Assembly (NCBI RefSeq): GCF_900101025.1
Contig: NZ_FMUH01000001.1
Coordinates: 992,001-1,056,000, forward strand
DNA: 64,000 bases
Origin: Klenkia marina
Lineage (GTDB): Bacteria > Actinomycetota > Actinomycetes > Mycobacteriales > Geodermatophilaceae
Reading direction: 5' to 3'
Within the stretch, counting starts at the first letter, position 1. Each line of letters begins with the position of its first letter. Positions 52,044-59,996 of the stretch are shown here, one piece after another. Position numbers and translations under genes: made by a program. The notes beneath the pieces were generated by a model. That model saw nothing but the letters and a program-made list of their open reading frames with translations. It was not told the origin of the DNA and searched no databases.

Positions 52044-53165
52044 ATGGCCGACGACACCCGGGGCACCACGCCCCCCGCCACCGGCTCGAGCGCCGCCCCG
52101 CTGGACCCCGACGCGGGCCGGCACGGCACCGCCGCGCCCCTCGGCGCGGCCCCCCAGGCGCCGGGCAACCTGTCCACCGCCCCTGCGGCCGCCGGCAACG
52201 GGCCCACCGCCGGGTACGGCGCGGTGACCGACGGCCCGCACGCCCCGGGCAACCGGGACACCCACCACCCGGCCGACGGCCTGGCCGACCGGGTCAGCGA
52301 CCGGCACGACCACGACCACGTGGCCGGGTACGGCACCGACCGGCACGACCACGACCGCCGGGACCACCTCGCCGGGGACGGCCACGATCGGCAGGACACC
52401 GTCGTCGCGCCGGTCGTCGACGGCCGGGACCGCGAGCACACGCACCATGCACCCGTCGCACCCGTCGCACCCGTCGCGCCGGTCGGCCACGACCGGGCCC
52501 ACGACGGTGTCCACGGCAGGACCCACGACGGGGTCCACGAGCGGGCCGTCGACCGGGACGGGGACGGCCGCGAAGACCGCACCGGGGCGGTCATCCCGAC
52601 GACCGCCAAGGAGATGGCCGCCGCCCAGCGCGCCCGCTACGGCGGCCTGCACATGGGCTCGGCGTTCTTCGGGTGGATGAGCGCCGTCGGCATCGCGGTG
52701 ATCCTGCTGGCCGTGCTGTCGGCCGCGGGCCTGGCGTTCGGCCTCTACTCCACCCTCGGCACCGCGCAGGACGCCGCCGACCAGGCGAACTCCGGCATCG
52801 GCCTCGGCGCCGCCATCGCGCTGCTCGTCGTCCTGTTCATCGCCTACCTCGCCGGCGGGTACGTGGCCGGTCGCATGGCCCGGTTCAACGGCACCAAGCA
52901 GGGCCTGGGCGTATGGCTGTGGGGCGTCATCGTGACCGTGCTCGCCGCGCTGGCCGGGCTGGTTCTGGGCACGCAGTACAACGTGTTCGACCAGCTGAAC
53001 CTGCCGGCGCTGCCGGTCGAGTCGGGCACCGCCACCACCGCGGGCTTCATCGCCCTGGGCGCGGTGCTCGTCGTGACGCTGCTGGGCGCGATGCTCGGCG
53101 GCAAGCTCGGCTCGCACTACCACCGCAAGGTCGACCGCGCCGCCTTCGAGCCCGTCGAGGCCTGA
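52044..53165 (+). CDS. His/Asp-rich membrane protein with four-helix C-terminal domain (YrzE-like)
   Basis: This 373-residue protein has a long hydrophilic N-terminus (about 195 residues) rich in Gly, Ala, His and Asp, with clusters such as DRHDHDH and DRHDHDRRDH. Four transmembrane helices follow (GWMSAVGIAVILLAVLSAAG, IALLVVLFIAYLAGGYVAG, WGVIVTVLAALAGLVLG, AGFIALGAVLVVTLLGAMLGG). The membrane part resembles the YrzE/TIGR04086 group of unknown function. The His-rich section could bind metal ions. GGAGGT lies six bases before the ATG. It is followed by a long-looped inverted repeat. Confidence 0.75.
   Translation: MADDTRGTTPPATGSSAAPLDPDAGRHGTAAPLGAAPQAPGNLSTAPAAAGNGPTAGYGAVTDGPHAPGNRDTHHPADGLADRVSDRHDHDHVAGYGTDRHDHDRRDHLAGDGHDRQDTVVAPVVDGRDREHTHHAPVAPVAPVAPVGHDRAHDGVHGRTHDGVHERAVDRDGDGREDRTGAVIPTTAKEMAAAQRARYGGLHMGSAFFGWMSAVGIAVILLAVLSAAGLAFGLYSTLGTAQDAADQANSGIGLGAAIALLVVLFIAYLAGGYVAGRMARFNGTKQGLGVWLWGVIVTVLAALAGLVLGTQYNVFDQLNLPALPVESGTATTAGFIALGAVLVVTLLGAMLGGKLGSHYHRKVDRAAFEPVEA
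52449..52475 (+). repeat. Three tandem 9-bp units
   Basis: GCACCCGTC is repeated three times exactly, followed by a diverged fourth copy, encoding APV repeats in the hydrophilic N-terminus of the YrzE-like protein. Confidence 0.85.
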
Positions 53166-53175
53166 CCCCCCCGCT

Positions 53176-53243
53176 CGACTGTGCAGTTGCGATCGTCGAC
53201 CCGCCCCGGCGCACCGGAGGCAGCGACCGCAACTGCACAGTCG
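53176..53243. repeat. 16-bp perfect inverted repeat with 36-base spacer
   Basis: CGACTGTGCAGTTGCG (53176-53191) is exactly complementary to 53228-53243. It lies between convergent gene ends (10 and 7 bases away). The spacer is too long for a simple terminator and the arms are less GC-rich than the surroundings, suggesting a mobile or extragenic palindromic element as well as a terminator. Confidence 0.65.
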
Positions 53244-53250
53244 GCCGGAG

Positions 53251-54108
53251 TCAGCGCAGGAGCTTGGACATCCGGCGGTCGGCCAGCGGCTTTCCGCCGG
53301 TCTGGCAGGTCGGGCAGTACTGCAGCGAGGTGTCGGCGAACGAGACCTCGCGCACCGTGTCCCCGCACACCGGGCAGGGCAGGCCGGTGCGGGCGTGCAC
53401 CCGCAGGTTGGCGCGCTTCTCGCCCTTGAGCTTCGCGGCCTGCTGCCCGACCTGCCGCTCCAGCGCGTCGGTCAGCGTCGTGCGGACGGCGTCGTAGAGG
53501 CGCAGCACCTCGTCGTCGGTGAGCTTGTCGGCGCCCTTGAACGGCGACAGCTTCGCCACGTGCAGGATCTCGTCGGAGTAGGCGTTGCCGATGCCCGAGA
53601 CCAGCGTCTGGTCGGTCAACGCCCCCTTGAGCTGGCCCTTCCGGCCCTTCATGAGGGCCGCGAAGGCCTCGGCGTCGACCGCCAGGGCGTCGGGGCCCAG
53701 CCGGGCGATCCCCGGCACCTCCGAGGACGGCGACCGGACGACGTAGACCGCCAACCCCTTGCGCGTGCCCTGCTCGGTGAGGTCGAAGCCCGCACCGTCG
53801 TCGAGGTGGACGCGCACCGCCAGCGGCCCCTTGCCCGGCTTGGGTGGGGCAGTCGGCAGCTCCGCACGCCAGTGCAGCCACCCCGCACGGGCCAGGTGCA
53901 CCACCAGGTGGATGCCCGACACGTCGAGGTCGAGGAACTTGCCCGTGCGCGAGGCACCGGTGACCTCCAGCCCGGCCAGCGACGACAGCGGCGGGTCGAA
54001 GGTCTTCAGCGACTGGATGCCGGCGAGGTCCACCCGCGTGACGACCTTGCCCACCGCGTTCTCCCGCAGGAACGCAGCGAGGGCCTCGACCTCCGGCAGC
54101 TCAGGCAT
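53251..54108 (-). CDS. Fpg/Nei-family DNA glycosylase
   Basis: This 285-residue base-excision-repair enzyme removes oxidised bases. After Met removal the protein starts PELPEVE, supplying the catalytic Pro and Glu. The helix-two-turn-helix region is QTLVSGIGNAYSDEILH. A C-terminal zinc finger has CPVC and CPTC pairs, with the Lys/Arg-containing tip (YCPTCQTGGKPLADRR). The ATG with MPELPEVE was chosen over one two codons upstream. It may be a specialised actinobacterial paralogue rather than the main MutM, since AAKLKGEKRANLRVHARTG differs from typical MutM. Confidence 0.92.
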   Translation of the reverse strand: MPELPEVEALAAFLRENAVGKVVTRVDLAGIQSLKTFDPPLSSLAGLEVTGASRTGKFLDLDVSGIHLVVHLARAGWLHWRAELPTAPPKPGKGPLAVRVHLDDGAGFDLTEQGTRKGLAVYVVRSPSSEVPGIARLGPDALAVDAEAFAALMKGRKGQLKGALTDQTLVSGIGNAYSDEILHVAKLSPFKGADKLTDDEVLRLYDAVRTTLTDALERQVGQQAAKLKGEKRANLRVHARTGLPCPVCGDTVREVSFADTSLQYCPTCQTGGKPLADRRMSKLLR

Positions 54109-54241
54109 GGGCACATCGTCGTCCTCGGGGCTACACCGCGTCCAACGGTCGTCCCCCGGTCGGGGGGAGCCCCACCGGCGATCGGCCGCGGCAAGCCGTT
54201 ACCACGCGAGGCGAGGGCTGGGCAGCAGGGGGGCGGCGGGG

Positions 54242-55180
54242 TCAGCGGGAGGCGGCGATCTCCGTCAGGTCGTCGAGGACCAGGTCCGCGCCCGACGGGC
54301 CCAGGCCGAGGAACCAGCGGGCGTCGTCGACCTCGTGCGCGTCGCCCGAGGCCACGGCCGGCAACGTGGTCCACAGGCCCCCGGTCTGCAGGGAGGCCGC
54401 CTCACCACTGCCCTCGTCGGTGAAGCCGGGTGACCAGAAGACGACGTCGGCGGTGACCAGGTCGAGCGTCTCGGGGACCAGCTCCACCCGGTTCTCGGTG
54501 CTGTCCAGCGCCGTGGGCCAGGTGAACCCGACGTCCTCCAGCACGCTGCCGATGAACGAGCCCCGGGCGTAGGCGCGGATCTGGCCGCCGCCCATGAAGC
54601 GCAGCACCGACACCTCGGTGGCGGACGGGTCCCCCCACGCCGCCGCGATCTCGCCGACCCGCTGCTCGTGGTCGGCCAGGATCTCCTCGGCCTCGGCGGA
54701 CATGCCCATCGCCTCGGCCGACAGCCGGAAGTTCTCCTTCCACACCGCACCGAGGTCGCCGGTCATCACGGTGGGCGCCAGGCCCGACAGCTGCTCGTAC
54801 AGCGCCTCGTGCCGGACCGAGTTGGTCAGGATCAGGTCCGGCCGCAGCGCGGCCACGGCCTCGAGGTCGGGCTCGGCGATGGTGCCCACCACCGCGACGT
54901 CCTCGGCGTCGAAGTCGTGGGTGGTCGCCAGCTCCTCCAGCAGTCCTTCGGTCTCCACCGTGCCCACCGGCACCACACCCAGGGACGTGACGGCGTCGAG
55001 CTCACCGGTGTCCATGACCACGACCCGCTCGGGGGTGCCGGTGACCTCGGTGGTGCCGACGGCGTGGACCACCGTCCGGGTCTCCGCGCCGGCCGCACCG
55101 GGCGGGGCCTCGACCTCCGACCCGCACGCGGTGAGCCCGAGGGCCAGCACGAGCACGGGCAGCATGTTCCGACGGGTCAC
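54242..55180 (-). CDS. Iron-siderophore ABC substrate-binding lipoprotein
   Basis: This 312-residue type III (FecB/BtuF-like) binding protein is anchored by lipobox LTAC after a signal peptide. Fold marks include PERVVVMDTGELDAVTSLGV, PDLEAVAALRPDLILTN, and GGQIRAYARGSFIGSVLEDVG. It binds ferric siderophore outside the membrane and hands it to a permease, none of which is encoded nearby. The GTG start has AGGAGG seven bases upstream. An IdeR/DtxR-type iron box lies directly upstream, so expression should rise under iron limitation. Confidence 0.92.
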   Translation of the reverse strand: MTRRNMLPVLVLALGLTACGSEVEAPPGAAGAETRTVVHAVGTTEVTGTPERVVVMDTGELDAVTSLGVVPVGTVETEGLLEELATTHDFDAEDVAVVGTIAEPDLEAVAALRPDLILTNSVRHEALYEQLSGLAPTVMTGDLGAVWKENFRLSAEAMGMSAEAEEILADHEQRVGEIAAAWGDPSATEVSVLRFMGGGQIRAYARGSFIGSVLEDVGFTWPTALDSTENRVELVPETLDLVTADVVFWSPGFTDEGSGEAASLQTGGLWTTLPAVASGDAHEVDDARWFLGLGPSGADLVLDDLTEIAASR

Positions 55181-55198
55181 CGAGCGCCTCCTGTTGAT

Positions 55199-55217
55199 TA
55201 GGTGAGGCTCACCTTAA
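55199..55217. promoter_or_regulatory. IdeR/DtxR iron box
   Basis: TTAGGTGAGGCTCACCTTA matches 16 of 19 positions of the actinobacterial consensus TTAGGTTAGGCTAACCTAA and is strongly dyad-symmetric. It lies 19 bases before the GTG of the siderophore-binding lipoprotein, placing that gene under iron repression. It is also within 90 bases of the divergent PadR start. Confidence 0.9.
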
Positions 55218-55252
55218 CCACACCCGTTCAGCTGTCCGGGGACTCCACTAGT

Positions 55253-55281
55253 TGACGAGCCTGACTAGTAACCGCTACGTT
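55253..55281 (+). promoter_or_regulatory. Predicted leaderless promoter of the PadR gene with flanking ACTAGT repeats
   Basis: TTGACG (55253-55258) and TACGTT (55276-55281) are spaced by exactly 17 bases. The predicted start point, 7 bases after the -10 box, is the A of the PadR ATG, so the message would be leaderless; no ribosome site is present. Two ACTAGT palindromes (55248-55253 and 55264-55269) flank the -35 box and are plausible operator halves for self-regulation. Confidence 0.65.
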
Positions 55282-55287
55282 CTACTC

Positions 55288-55629
55288 ATGGACGACGACA
55301 TCCCGACCGAGTGGCTGCGGGCGGTGCTGCCCCTGGCGGTGCTGGCCGCCGTCGCCGAGGAGGACACGTACGGCTACGCGGTCGCCCAACGGCTGCAGGC
55401 CGGTGGGCTGGGCACGGTCAAGGGCGGCACGCTCTACCCGGTGCTCAACCGGCTGGAGGCCGACGGCCTGCTGACGTCGTCGTGGCGCGAGGGCGTCGGC
55501 GGGCCCGGCCGCAAGTTCTTCGCCGCCACCCCGGCCGGTCGCGACCACCTCGCCCGCCGCAGCGCCGCCTGGCACACGTTCACCGAGCAGGCCCGCAGCC
55601 TGCTCCCCGACCCGAGGAGCACCCGATGA
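55288..55629 (+). CDS. PadR-family transcriptional regulator
   Basis: This 113-residue winged-helix repressor shows the PadR pattern: PLAVLAAVAEEDTYGYAVAQ, then GGTLYPVLNRLEADGLLTSSW and GRKFFAATPAGRDHLARR. PadR proteins usually repress an adjacent membrane-protein operon and respond to small molecules or envelope stress. The ATG coincides with the predicted transcription start. The HAAS-domain gene overlaps its stop by 4 bases, the classic PadR-HAAS pairing. Confidence 0.93.
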   Translation: MDDDIPTEWLRAVLPLAVLAAVAEEDTYGYAVAQRLQAGGLGTVKGGTLYPVLNRLEADGLLTSSWREGVGGPGRKFFAATPAGRDHLARRSAAWHTFTEQARSLLPDPRSTR

Positions 55630-56135
55630 GCGCCACCCCCGAGACGGTGACCGACTACCGCCAGTCCCTCGTGCTCCACCTGCGCCTGCAGGAGGTGCCC
55701 GCCGACCGCATCGGCGAGATCGTCGCCGAGGTCGAGAGCCACGTGGCCGAGACCGGCGAGGACCCCGCCGAGGCCTTCGGCAGCCCCCGCGACTACGCCC
55801 GCAGCCTGACCGACGAACACCGGAAGCCGCCCCGCTGGTGGACCGTGACCACGCTCGTGCTGGCCGCTGCCGCCGGCTGGCTCATCGGGCAGGGCGCGTT
55901 CGCCGTGCTGCTGGACGAGCCCTGGCTGGGCCGTTCGGGCTGGCTCTGGCTGGCGACCGGCGTGGCCGTGGGCATCCCGCCGGCGTACATGGTGGGCCGC
56001 CGCTCGCGGGAGGTGCTCGACCCGCGCACAGGTCGACCGCTGGTGCGCACCCCGCGGTGGGCGGCGTTCACCTTCTACCTGATCCCGGTCGCGATCGTCC
56101 TGGTCGGCTGGCTGGCGATCCTGGTCATCCGCTGA
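55626..56135 (+). CDS. HAAS-domain (DUF1700-like) membrane protein
   Basis: This 169-residue protein has an N-terminal HAAS helical domain (TDYRQSLVLHLRLQEVPADR, VESHVAETGEDPAEAFGSPRD-like repeat-forming pattern). Three transmembrane helices follow (VTTLVLAAAAGWLIGQGAFA, GWLWLATGVAVGIPPAYMVG, AFTFYLIPVAIVLVGWLAILV). Such proteins are co-encoded with PadR regulators and are thought to take part in signalling at the membrane. ATGA overlap couples it to PadR. Confidence 0.85.
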   Translation: MSATPETVTDYRQSLVLHLRLQEVPADRIGEIVAEVESHVAETGEDPAEAFGSPRDYARSLTDEHRKPPRWWTVTTLVLAAAAGWLIGQGAFAVLLDEPWLGRSGWLWLATGVAVGIPPAYMVGRRSREVLDPRTGRPLVRTPRWAAFTFYLIPVAIVLVGWLAILVIR

Positions 56136-56138
56136 GGG

Positions 56139-56921
56139 TCAGCCGACCAGCAGGGCGCGGGCGCTGACCCGCGGCGCGGCGGCCCGCACGCCGAGCGCGA
56201 CCACCACGACCGCGGCGGCCCCCACGGCGGCGACCGCCACCGGCAGCGGACCACCGGCCGCGGCGATGGCCAGCACGCCCCAGACGACGGCCGCGGCGAA
56301 CGGGCCGGCCGCCACCTCGGCGTTCAGCACGACGAACGACCCGATCAGCGCGACCGCCACCAGCGCGGCGACCGCCGCGACCGTCGAGTACGTCGCGGAG
56401 GGGTCCGCGCCCAGCGCGACACCGGTGTTGCCCACGTTGGCCACCGGCGCCACGGTCACCCAGCCCAGCAGCAGCCCGGCGGTGGCGGCGGGGAGCACCC
56501 GGGCCGCCCCGGTCAGGTCGCGCTGCACGTCGGGGCGCTGCAGCCGGGCGAAGCCCACGGCCGCGGCGGCGGTGATGCCGAAGATGACCACCTGGGCCAC
56601 GTACTGCCAGACGCCGCCCAGGGGGTAGACGACCTCCCACACGGTGTTGCCGAGGAAGGCCAGCGCCAGCGGCCAGCCGGTCACCCGGTGCACGAGCCGC
56701 GTGCGCTGCGAGGGCAGGGCCTGGAAGACCGCCCAGGCCAGCGAGCCGAGGAAGACCAGACCCCAGATCGAGAACGCGTAGCCGGCCGGGGTGACCAGCG
56801 AGCGGGCCCCGTCGCTGACGTCGCCGACGCTGCGGCCGGAGAGGGCGGTGCCCAGCGGGCTGCCGACGATCTGGGCGACGGCGGCCACCACGACCGCCAC
56901 GACCCGGGTGCTGTCCTTCAT
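56139..56921 (-). CDS. TspO-like (tryptophan-rich sensory family) membrane protein
   Basis: This 260-residue membrane protein has seven or so hydrophobic helices. The segment VTPAGYAFSIWGLVFLGSLA with downstream WPLALAFLGNTVWEVVYPLG resembles the distant TspO/MBR relatives annotated as tryptophan-rich sensory proteins. Core TspO has five helices, so this is an extended relative. GAGGAG lies six bases before the ATG. It is divergent from a MarR regulator with a 75-base gap, which probably controls it. Its function, perhaps tetrapyrrole or redox related, is inferred. Confidence 0.7.
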   Translation of the reverse strand: MKDSTRVVAVVVAAVAQIVGSPLGTALSGRSVGDVSDGARSLVTPAGYAFSIWGLVFLGSLAWAVFQALPSQRTRLVHRVTGWPLALAFLGNTVWEVVYPLGGVWQYVAQVVIFGITAAAAVGFARLQRPDVQRDLTGAARVLPAATAGLLLGWVTVAPVANVGNTGVALGADPSATYSTVAAVAALVAVALIGSFVVLNAEVAAGPFAAAVVWGVLAIAAAGGPLPVAVAAVGAAAVVVVALGVRAAAPRVSARALLVG

Positions 56922-56996
56922 GGTTGTCTCCTCGCACGGTTCTCGACGACCAGATGTCTCTACCGTCGAAGTAAACGGTCCAAACCGGGGGTGACG

Positions 56997-57443
56997 ATGG
57001 ACGCAGCGCACCGCGAGGTGGCCCTGTTGCTGCGCCGGCTCACCGTCGAGAGCAACCGCACGTCGGCCGTCTTCGGCGACACGCACGGCCTGCACCGCAC
57101 CGACCTCGACGCCCTGGCCGTCGTGGTGGGCGCCGCGGCGGCCGGGCGCGAGATGACCCCGGGGCTGCTGGCCACCGAGCTGCGGCTGTCCTCCCCCGCG
57201 ACCACCGCTCTGGTCGACCGGCTCGAGCGCGCCGGGCACCTGGTGCGCGAGCGCAGCAGCACCGACCGCCGGCAGGTGGTGCTCCGGGTGCAGGACCGGG
57301 CCCGCGAGCTGGCCCGCGAGTTCTTCGTCCCGATGGCGGACCGGGTCGCCGACGTCCTGGCCGACATGCCGGACGACGACGTCCGGGTGGTCACCGCCTT
57401 CCTGCACCGCGCGGTGGAGGCCCTGCGCCACCCGACCGGCTGA
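56997..57443 (+). CDS. MarR-family transcriptional regulator
   Basis: This 148-residue winged-helix regulator contains HRTDLDALAVVVGAA, the recognition region TPGLLATELRLSSPATTALV, and the wing DRLERAGHLVRERSSTDRRQ, followed by dimerisation helices. MarR proteins often repress a divergent gene; here that is the TspO-like gene. In the 75-base gap, ACCGT and ACGGT (56962-56966, 56975-56979) form a weak dyad that could be the operator. The ligand is unknown. Confidence 0.92.
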   Translation: MDAAHREVALLLRRLTVESNRTSAVFGDTHGLHRTDLDALAVVVGAAAAGREMTPGLLATELRLSSPATTALVDRLERAGHLVRERSSTDRRQVVLRVQDRARELAREFFVPMADRVADVLADMPDDDVRVVTAFLHRAVEALRHPTG

Positions 57444-57483
57444 GCCATGTTCGGCCCGCCGCCCGGCGGGGCACCACCGGGCG

Positions 57484-58104
57484 GTGGACGACCTGCTGCG
57501 CGCCTTCCTGGACACCCCGCGGGGCACCGGGCTGGCCGTGATCGCGCTCGTCCTGGTCGTGGAGTCCGGCTTCCTCGCCGGCATGCTGCTGCCCGGCAGC
57601 ACCGCGGCCCTGGCGGCCGGGTGGCTGTCGGTGAACCGTGGGCTGCCGCTGCCGCTGGTGATCGGCGTGGTCACCGCGGCCACGGTCGCCGGTGCGCACC
57701 TGTCGTGGTGGCGCGGCCAGCACAGCGACGCCCCCGCGAAGGTGAAGGGCCGCCTGCGCCGCCTGCTCTCCCGGGTGTTCGCCGGCCTCCGTCAGCACCC
57801 GCTCGTCGTCGTCGCCGTGGCGCAGTGCGTGGCCGGCACCCGCACACTGACCCCGCGGGCGGCGGCCGCCGCCGGGGTGTCCTACCGCCGGTTCACCGTG
57901 GCCCAGCTCGCCGGGGCCACCGCCTGGGCGACCGTGCTGGTCGTCAGCGGCACCACCGCTGCCTCGCTGGTCCCGCCGCTGGACCCCGACCTCTACGCCA
58001 CGGTCCCGCTCGCGGTCGGCGTCCTGGTGGCCGTCGTCCTCGCCCTGAAGCTGGTCCGCCGACGCCGCGCCGTCCGGGCCGTCCCGGCGGGCGCCCCGGC
58101 CTGA
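57484..58104 (+). CDS. DedA/SNARE-associated (VTT) family membrane protein
   Basis: This 206-residue membrane protein has the DedA-like features GFLAGMLLPGSTAALAAGWL, then GAHLSWWRGQH and CVAGTRTLTPRAAAAAGVSY, and four or more hydrophobic helices. DedA proteins are undecaprenyl-phosphate or phospholipid translocation candidates. The usual FGR(F) motif is altered here (VAGTRTLTPR), so activity is uncertain. The GTG start lies 40 bases after the MarR stop, and an 8-bp hairpin (57459-57466 with 57477-57484) touches the start codon. Confidence 0.8.
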   Translation: MDDLLRAFLDTPRGTGLAVIALVLVVESGFLAGMLLPGSTAALAAGWLSVNRGLPLPLVIGVVTAATVAGAHLSWWRGQHSDAPAKVKGRLRRLLSRVFAGLRQHPLVVVAVAQCVAGTRTLTPRAAAAAGVSYRRFTVAQLAGATAWATVLVVSGTTAASLVPPLDPDLYATVPLAVGVLVAVVLALKLVRRRRAVRAVPAGAPA

Positions 58105-58110
58105 GCCGGC

Positions 58111-58563
58111 TCAGCCCCGCAGCCGCGGTGGCGGGCCCGGGTCGACGGGATCCACCCCTCGTGCCCACCGGGCCAGCCCCGCTGCGTCGACGCCCAGCTC
58201 GGCGGCGACCTCGGCGGCCGCCGCGGTGTGCCCCGCGCCCCGGTCGAGCAGCGTGCGCGCCCCGGCGAGGTTGCCGCGGGCGGCGTGCGTCAGCCCGACG
58301 GCGAGCTGGGCCAGCCCGCGCCAGAGCTCGCGCTGCTCGGCCGGCCCGGTCTTCCAGGCGTCCTCGAGCACCTCGTGCGCGTGGAACGGTCGCCCGGCGT
58401 CGAGCAGCTCCTGCGCCTCGGCGAGGGTCTGCGCCGGTGTGCGGACGACGCCCTCCGGGGCGCGCGGCTCGCCGGGCACCCCGTAGGGCAGCGGTCGGCC
58501 CAGCCCGTCGCGCGGCCGGGCACTGCGCGCCCGGCCCTCGTCGTCCCGGTCCCGCGGTGGCAT
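58111..58563 (-). CDS. DUF309 protein
   Basis: This 150-residue protein has a disordered basic N-terminus and a DUF309 helical domain, marked by AQELLDAGRPFHAHEVLEDAWK and WRGLAQLAVGLTHAARGN. The conserved FHAHEVLEDAW His/Glu residues suggest metal or ligand binding, but no function is known. The ATG is preceded by a GGAG/GGGGGA-rich stretch. It converges on the DedA-like gene and is divergent from egtA. Confidence 0.85.
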   Translation of the reverse strand: MPPRDRDDEGRARSARPRDGLGRPLPYGVPGEPRAPEGVVRTPAQTLAEAQELLDAGRPFHAHEVLEDAWKTGPAEQRELWRGLAQLAVGLTHAARGNLAGARTLLDRGAGHTAAAAEVAAELGVDAAGLARWARGVDPVDPGPPPRLRG

Positions 58564-58742
58564 GTCCCCCACTCCACCACCTGCGGTCCACCCGGTGCAC
58601 GGACACCCCCCGGGGTGGCGTCGGCCGTGCACGAGGGGCACCCTGGACGACGAGGACGGCCCGCACCACGCGCGCGAGTCGCCCCCGCACCGACCCGCGG
58701 TCGTCACCGACCGGTCCGGACCTGGAGGGGGTGGCTTCGGCC

Positions 58743-59996
58743 ATGCACGACACCGAGCAGCTCGTCCCGTTGGCCGGGGTCGACGACGCCCGCGCCCACG
58801 TGCAGCGCGGCGCGCTGACCCCCGCGGACCCGGGTCCAGTGGGCCTGGAGCTGGAGGCGCACCTCGTCGACCTGGCCGACCCGGGGGCGCGGGTGCCGTG
58901 GGCCCGGGTCACCACCGCCGTCGCGGCGCTGCCCGCGCTGCCAGGGGGCAGCCGGGTGACCCTGGAGCCCGGCGGCCAGGTCGAGCTGTCCGGCCCGCCC
59001 CGCGACGACGTCGCCGGCGCCGTGGCCGCGCTGCGCGCCGACGCCGTCGTCGTGCGCACCGCACTCGGCGAGGTGGGGCTCGGCCTGGCCCCGTTGGGCA
59101 CCGACCCGCTGCGCCCGGCGGCGAGGGTCAGCCCCGGTCAGCGGTACCTGGCCATGGAACGGCACTTCGCCGCCGTCGGCTGCGCCCGCGCCGGCGCGGC
59201 CATGATGACCTCGACGGCCTCGGTGCAGCTCAACCTCGAGGCCGGGGCGGGGGCCGAGCAGCACGACCGGGTCGCGCTGGCCCATGCGCTGGGCCCGGTG
59301 CTGGTGGCCGTGTCGGCGTCGTCCCCGATGCTGGCCGGGCGCGAGACCGGCTGGGCCTCGACCCGTCAGCAGGTGTGGGGCGACCTCGACCAGGCGCGCT
59401 GCGGCCCGCTGCTCGGGCGCCGCGACCCGGCCGATGAGTGGGCCGACTACGCCCTCGCCGCCCCGGTGATGCTGGTGCGCTGGACCGACGACGGCGGCGC
59501 CGAGGCGGTCACCAGCCGGGTGCCCTTCGCCGACTGGGCGTCCGGCCGCACGCTGCTGGGTGGCCGCCGCCCCTCGACCGGGGACCTCGACTACCACCTG
59601 ACCACCCTGTTCCCGCCGGTGCGGTTGCGCGGGTTCCTCGAGATCCGCTACCTCGACGCGAGCCCGGCCTGGCCCGCCCTCGCCGCGCTCGCCGCCACGG
59701 TGCTCGACGACCCGGTGGCCGCCGACCGCGCCGCCGAGGCCTGCCTGCCCGTCGTCGGCCGGTGGGACGACGCCGCCCGGCACGGCCTGGCCGACCCCGC
59801 CCTGCACGAGGCCGCCCGGGCCTGCCTGGCGGCGGCCGCCGACCGCGGACCCGCCGATCTCCGCCCCGAGCTGCACGCCCTCGCCGAGCTGGTCGAGGCC
59901 GGCCGCGGCCCGGGCGACGCCGTCCTGACCACCGCCCGGACGTCCGGGCCCGAGGCCGCGCTGCTCGCGGCCACCTCCGGAGAGGACCTGGCATGA
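58743..59996 (+). CDS. egtA: Glutamate--cysteine ligase EgtA
   Basis: This 417-residue GCS2-type ligase makes gamma-glutamylcysteine, the sulfur donor for ergothioneine. Motifs include [40 protein letters not shown] and [13 protein letters not shown], typical of actinobacterial EgtA. GGAGGGGG lies 11 bases before the ATG; a GTG four codons upstream is the alternative. ATGA overlap with egtB begins an uninterrupted egtABCD unit. Confidence 0.92.
   Translation: MHDTEQLVPLAGVDDARAHVQRGALTPADPGPVGLELEAHLVDLADPGARVPWARVTTAVAALPALPGGSRVTLEPGGQVELSGPPRDDVAGAVAALRADAVVVRTALGEVGLGLAPLGTDPLRPAARVSPGQRYLAMERHFAAVGCARAGAAMMTSTASVQLNLEAGAGAEQHDRVALAHALGPVLVAVSASSPMLAGRETGWASTRQQVWGDLDQARCGPLLGRRDPADEWADYALAAPVMLVRWTDDGGAEAVTSRVPFADWASGRTLLGGRRPSTGDLDYHLTTLFPPVRLRGFLEIRYLDASPAWPALAALAATVLDDPVAADRAAEACLPVVGRWDDAARHGLADPALHEAARACLAAAADRGPADLRPELHALAELVEAGRGPGDAVLTTARTSGPEAALLAATSGEDLA

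Noticed and set aside
50551-52475. Short tandem repeats considered as a CRISPR-like array
   Set aside because: Units are 6-9 bp, contiguous without spacers, and encode in-frame Pro/Thr or APV repeats.
57459-57484. 8-bp hairpin touching the DedA-like start codon as a translational switch
   Set aside because: The stem is short and GC-rich stems of this size are expected by chance here; no partner sequence or riboswitch feature is visible.
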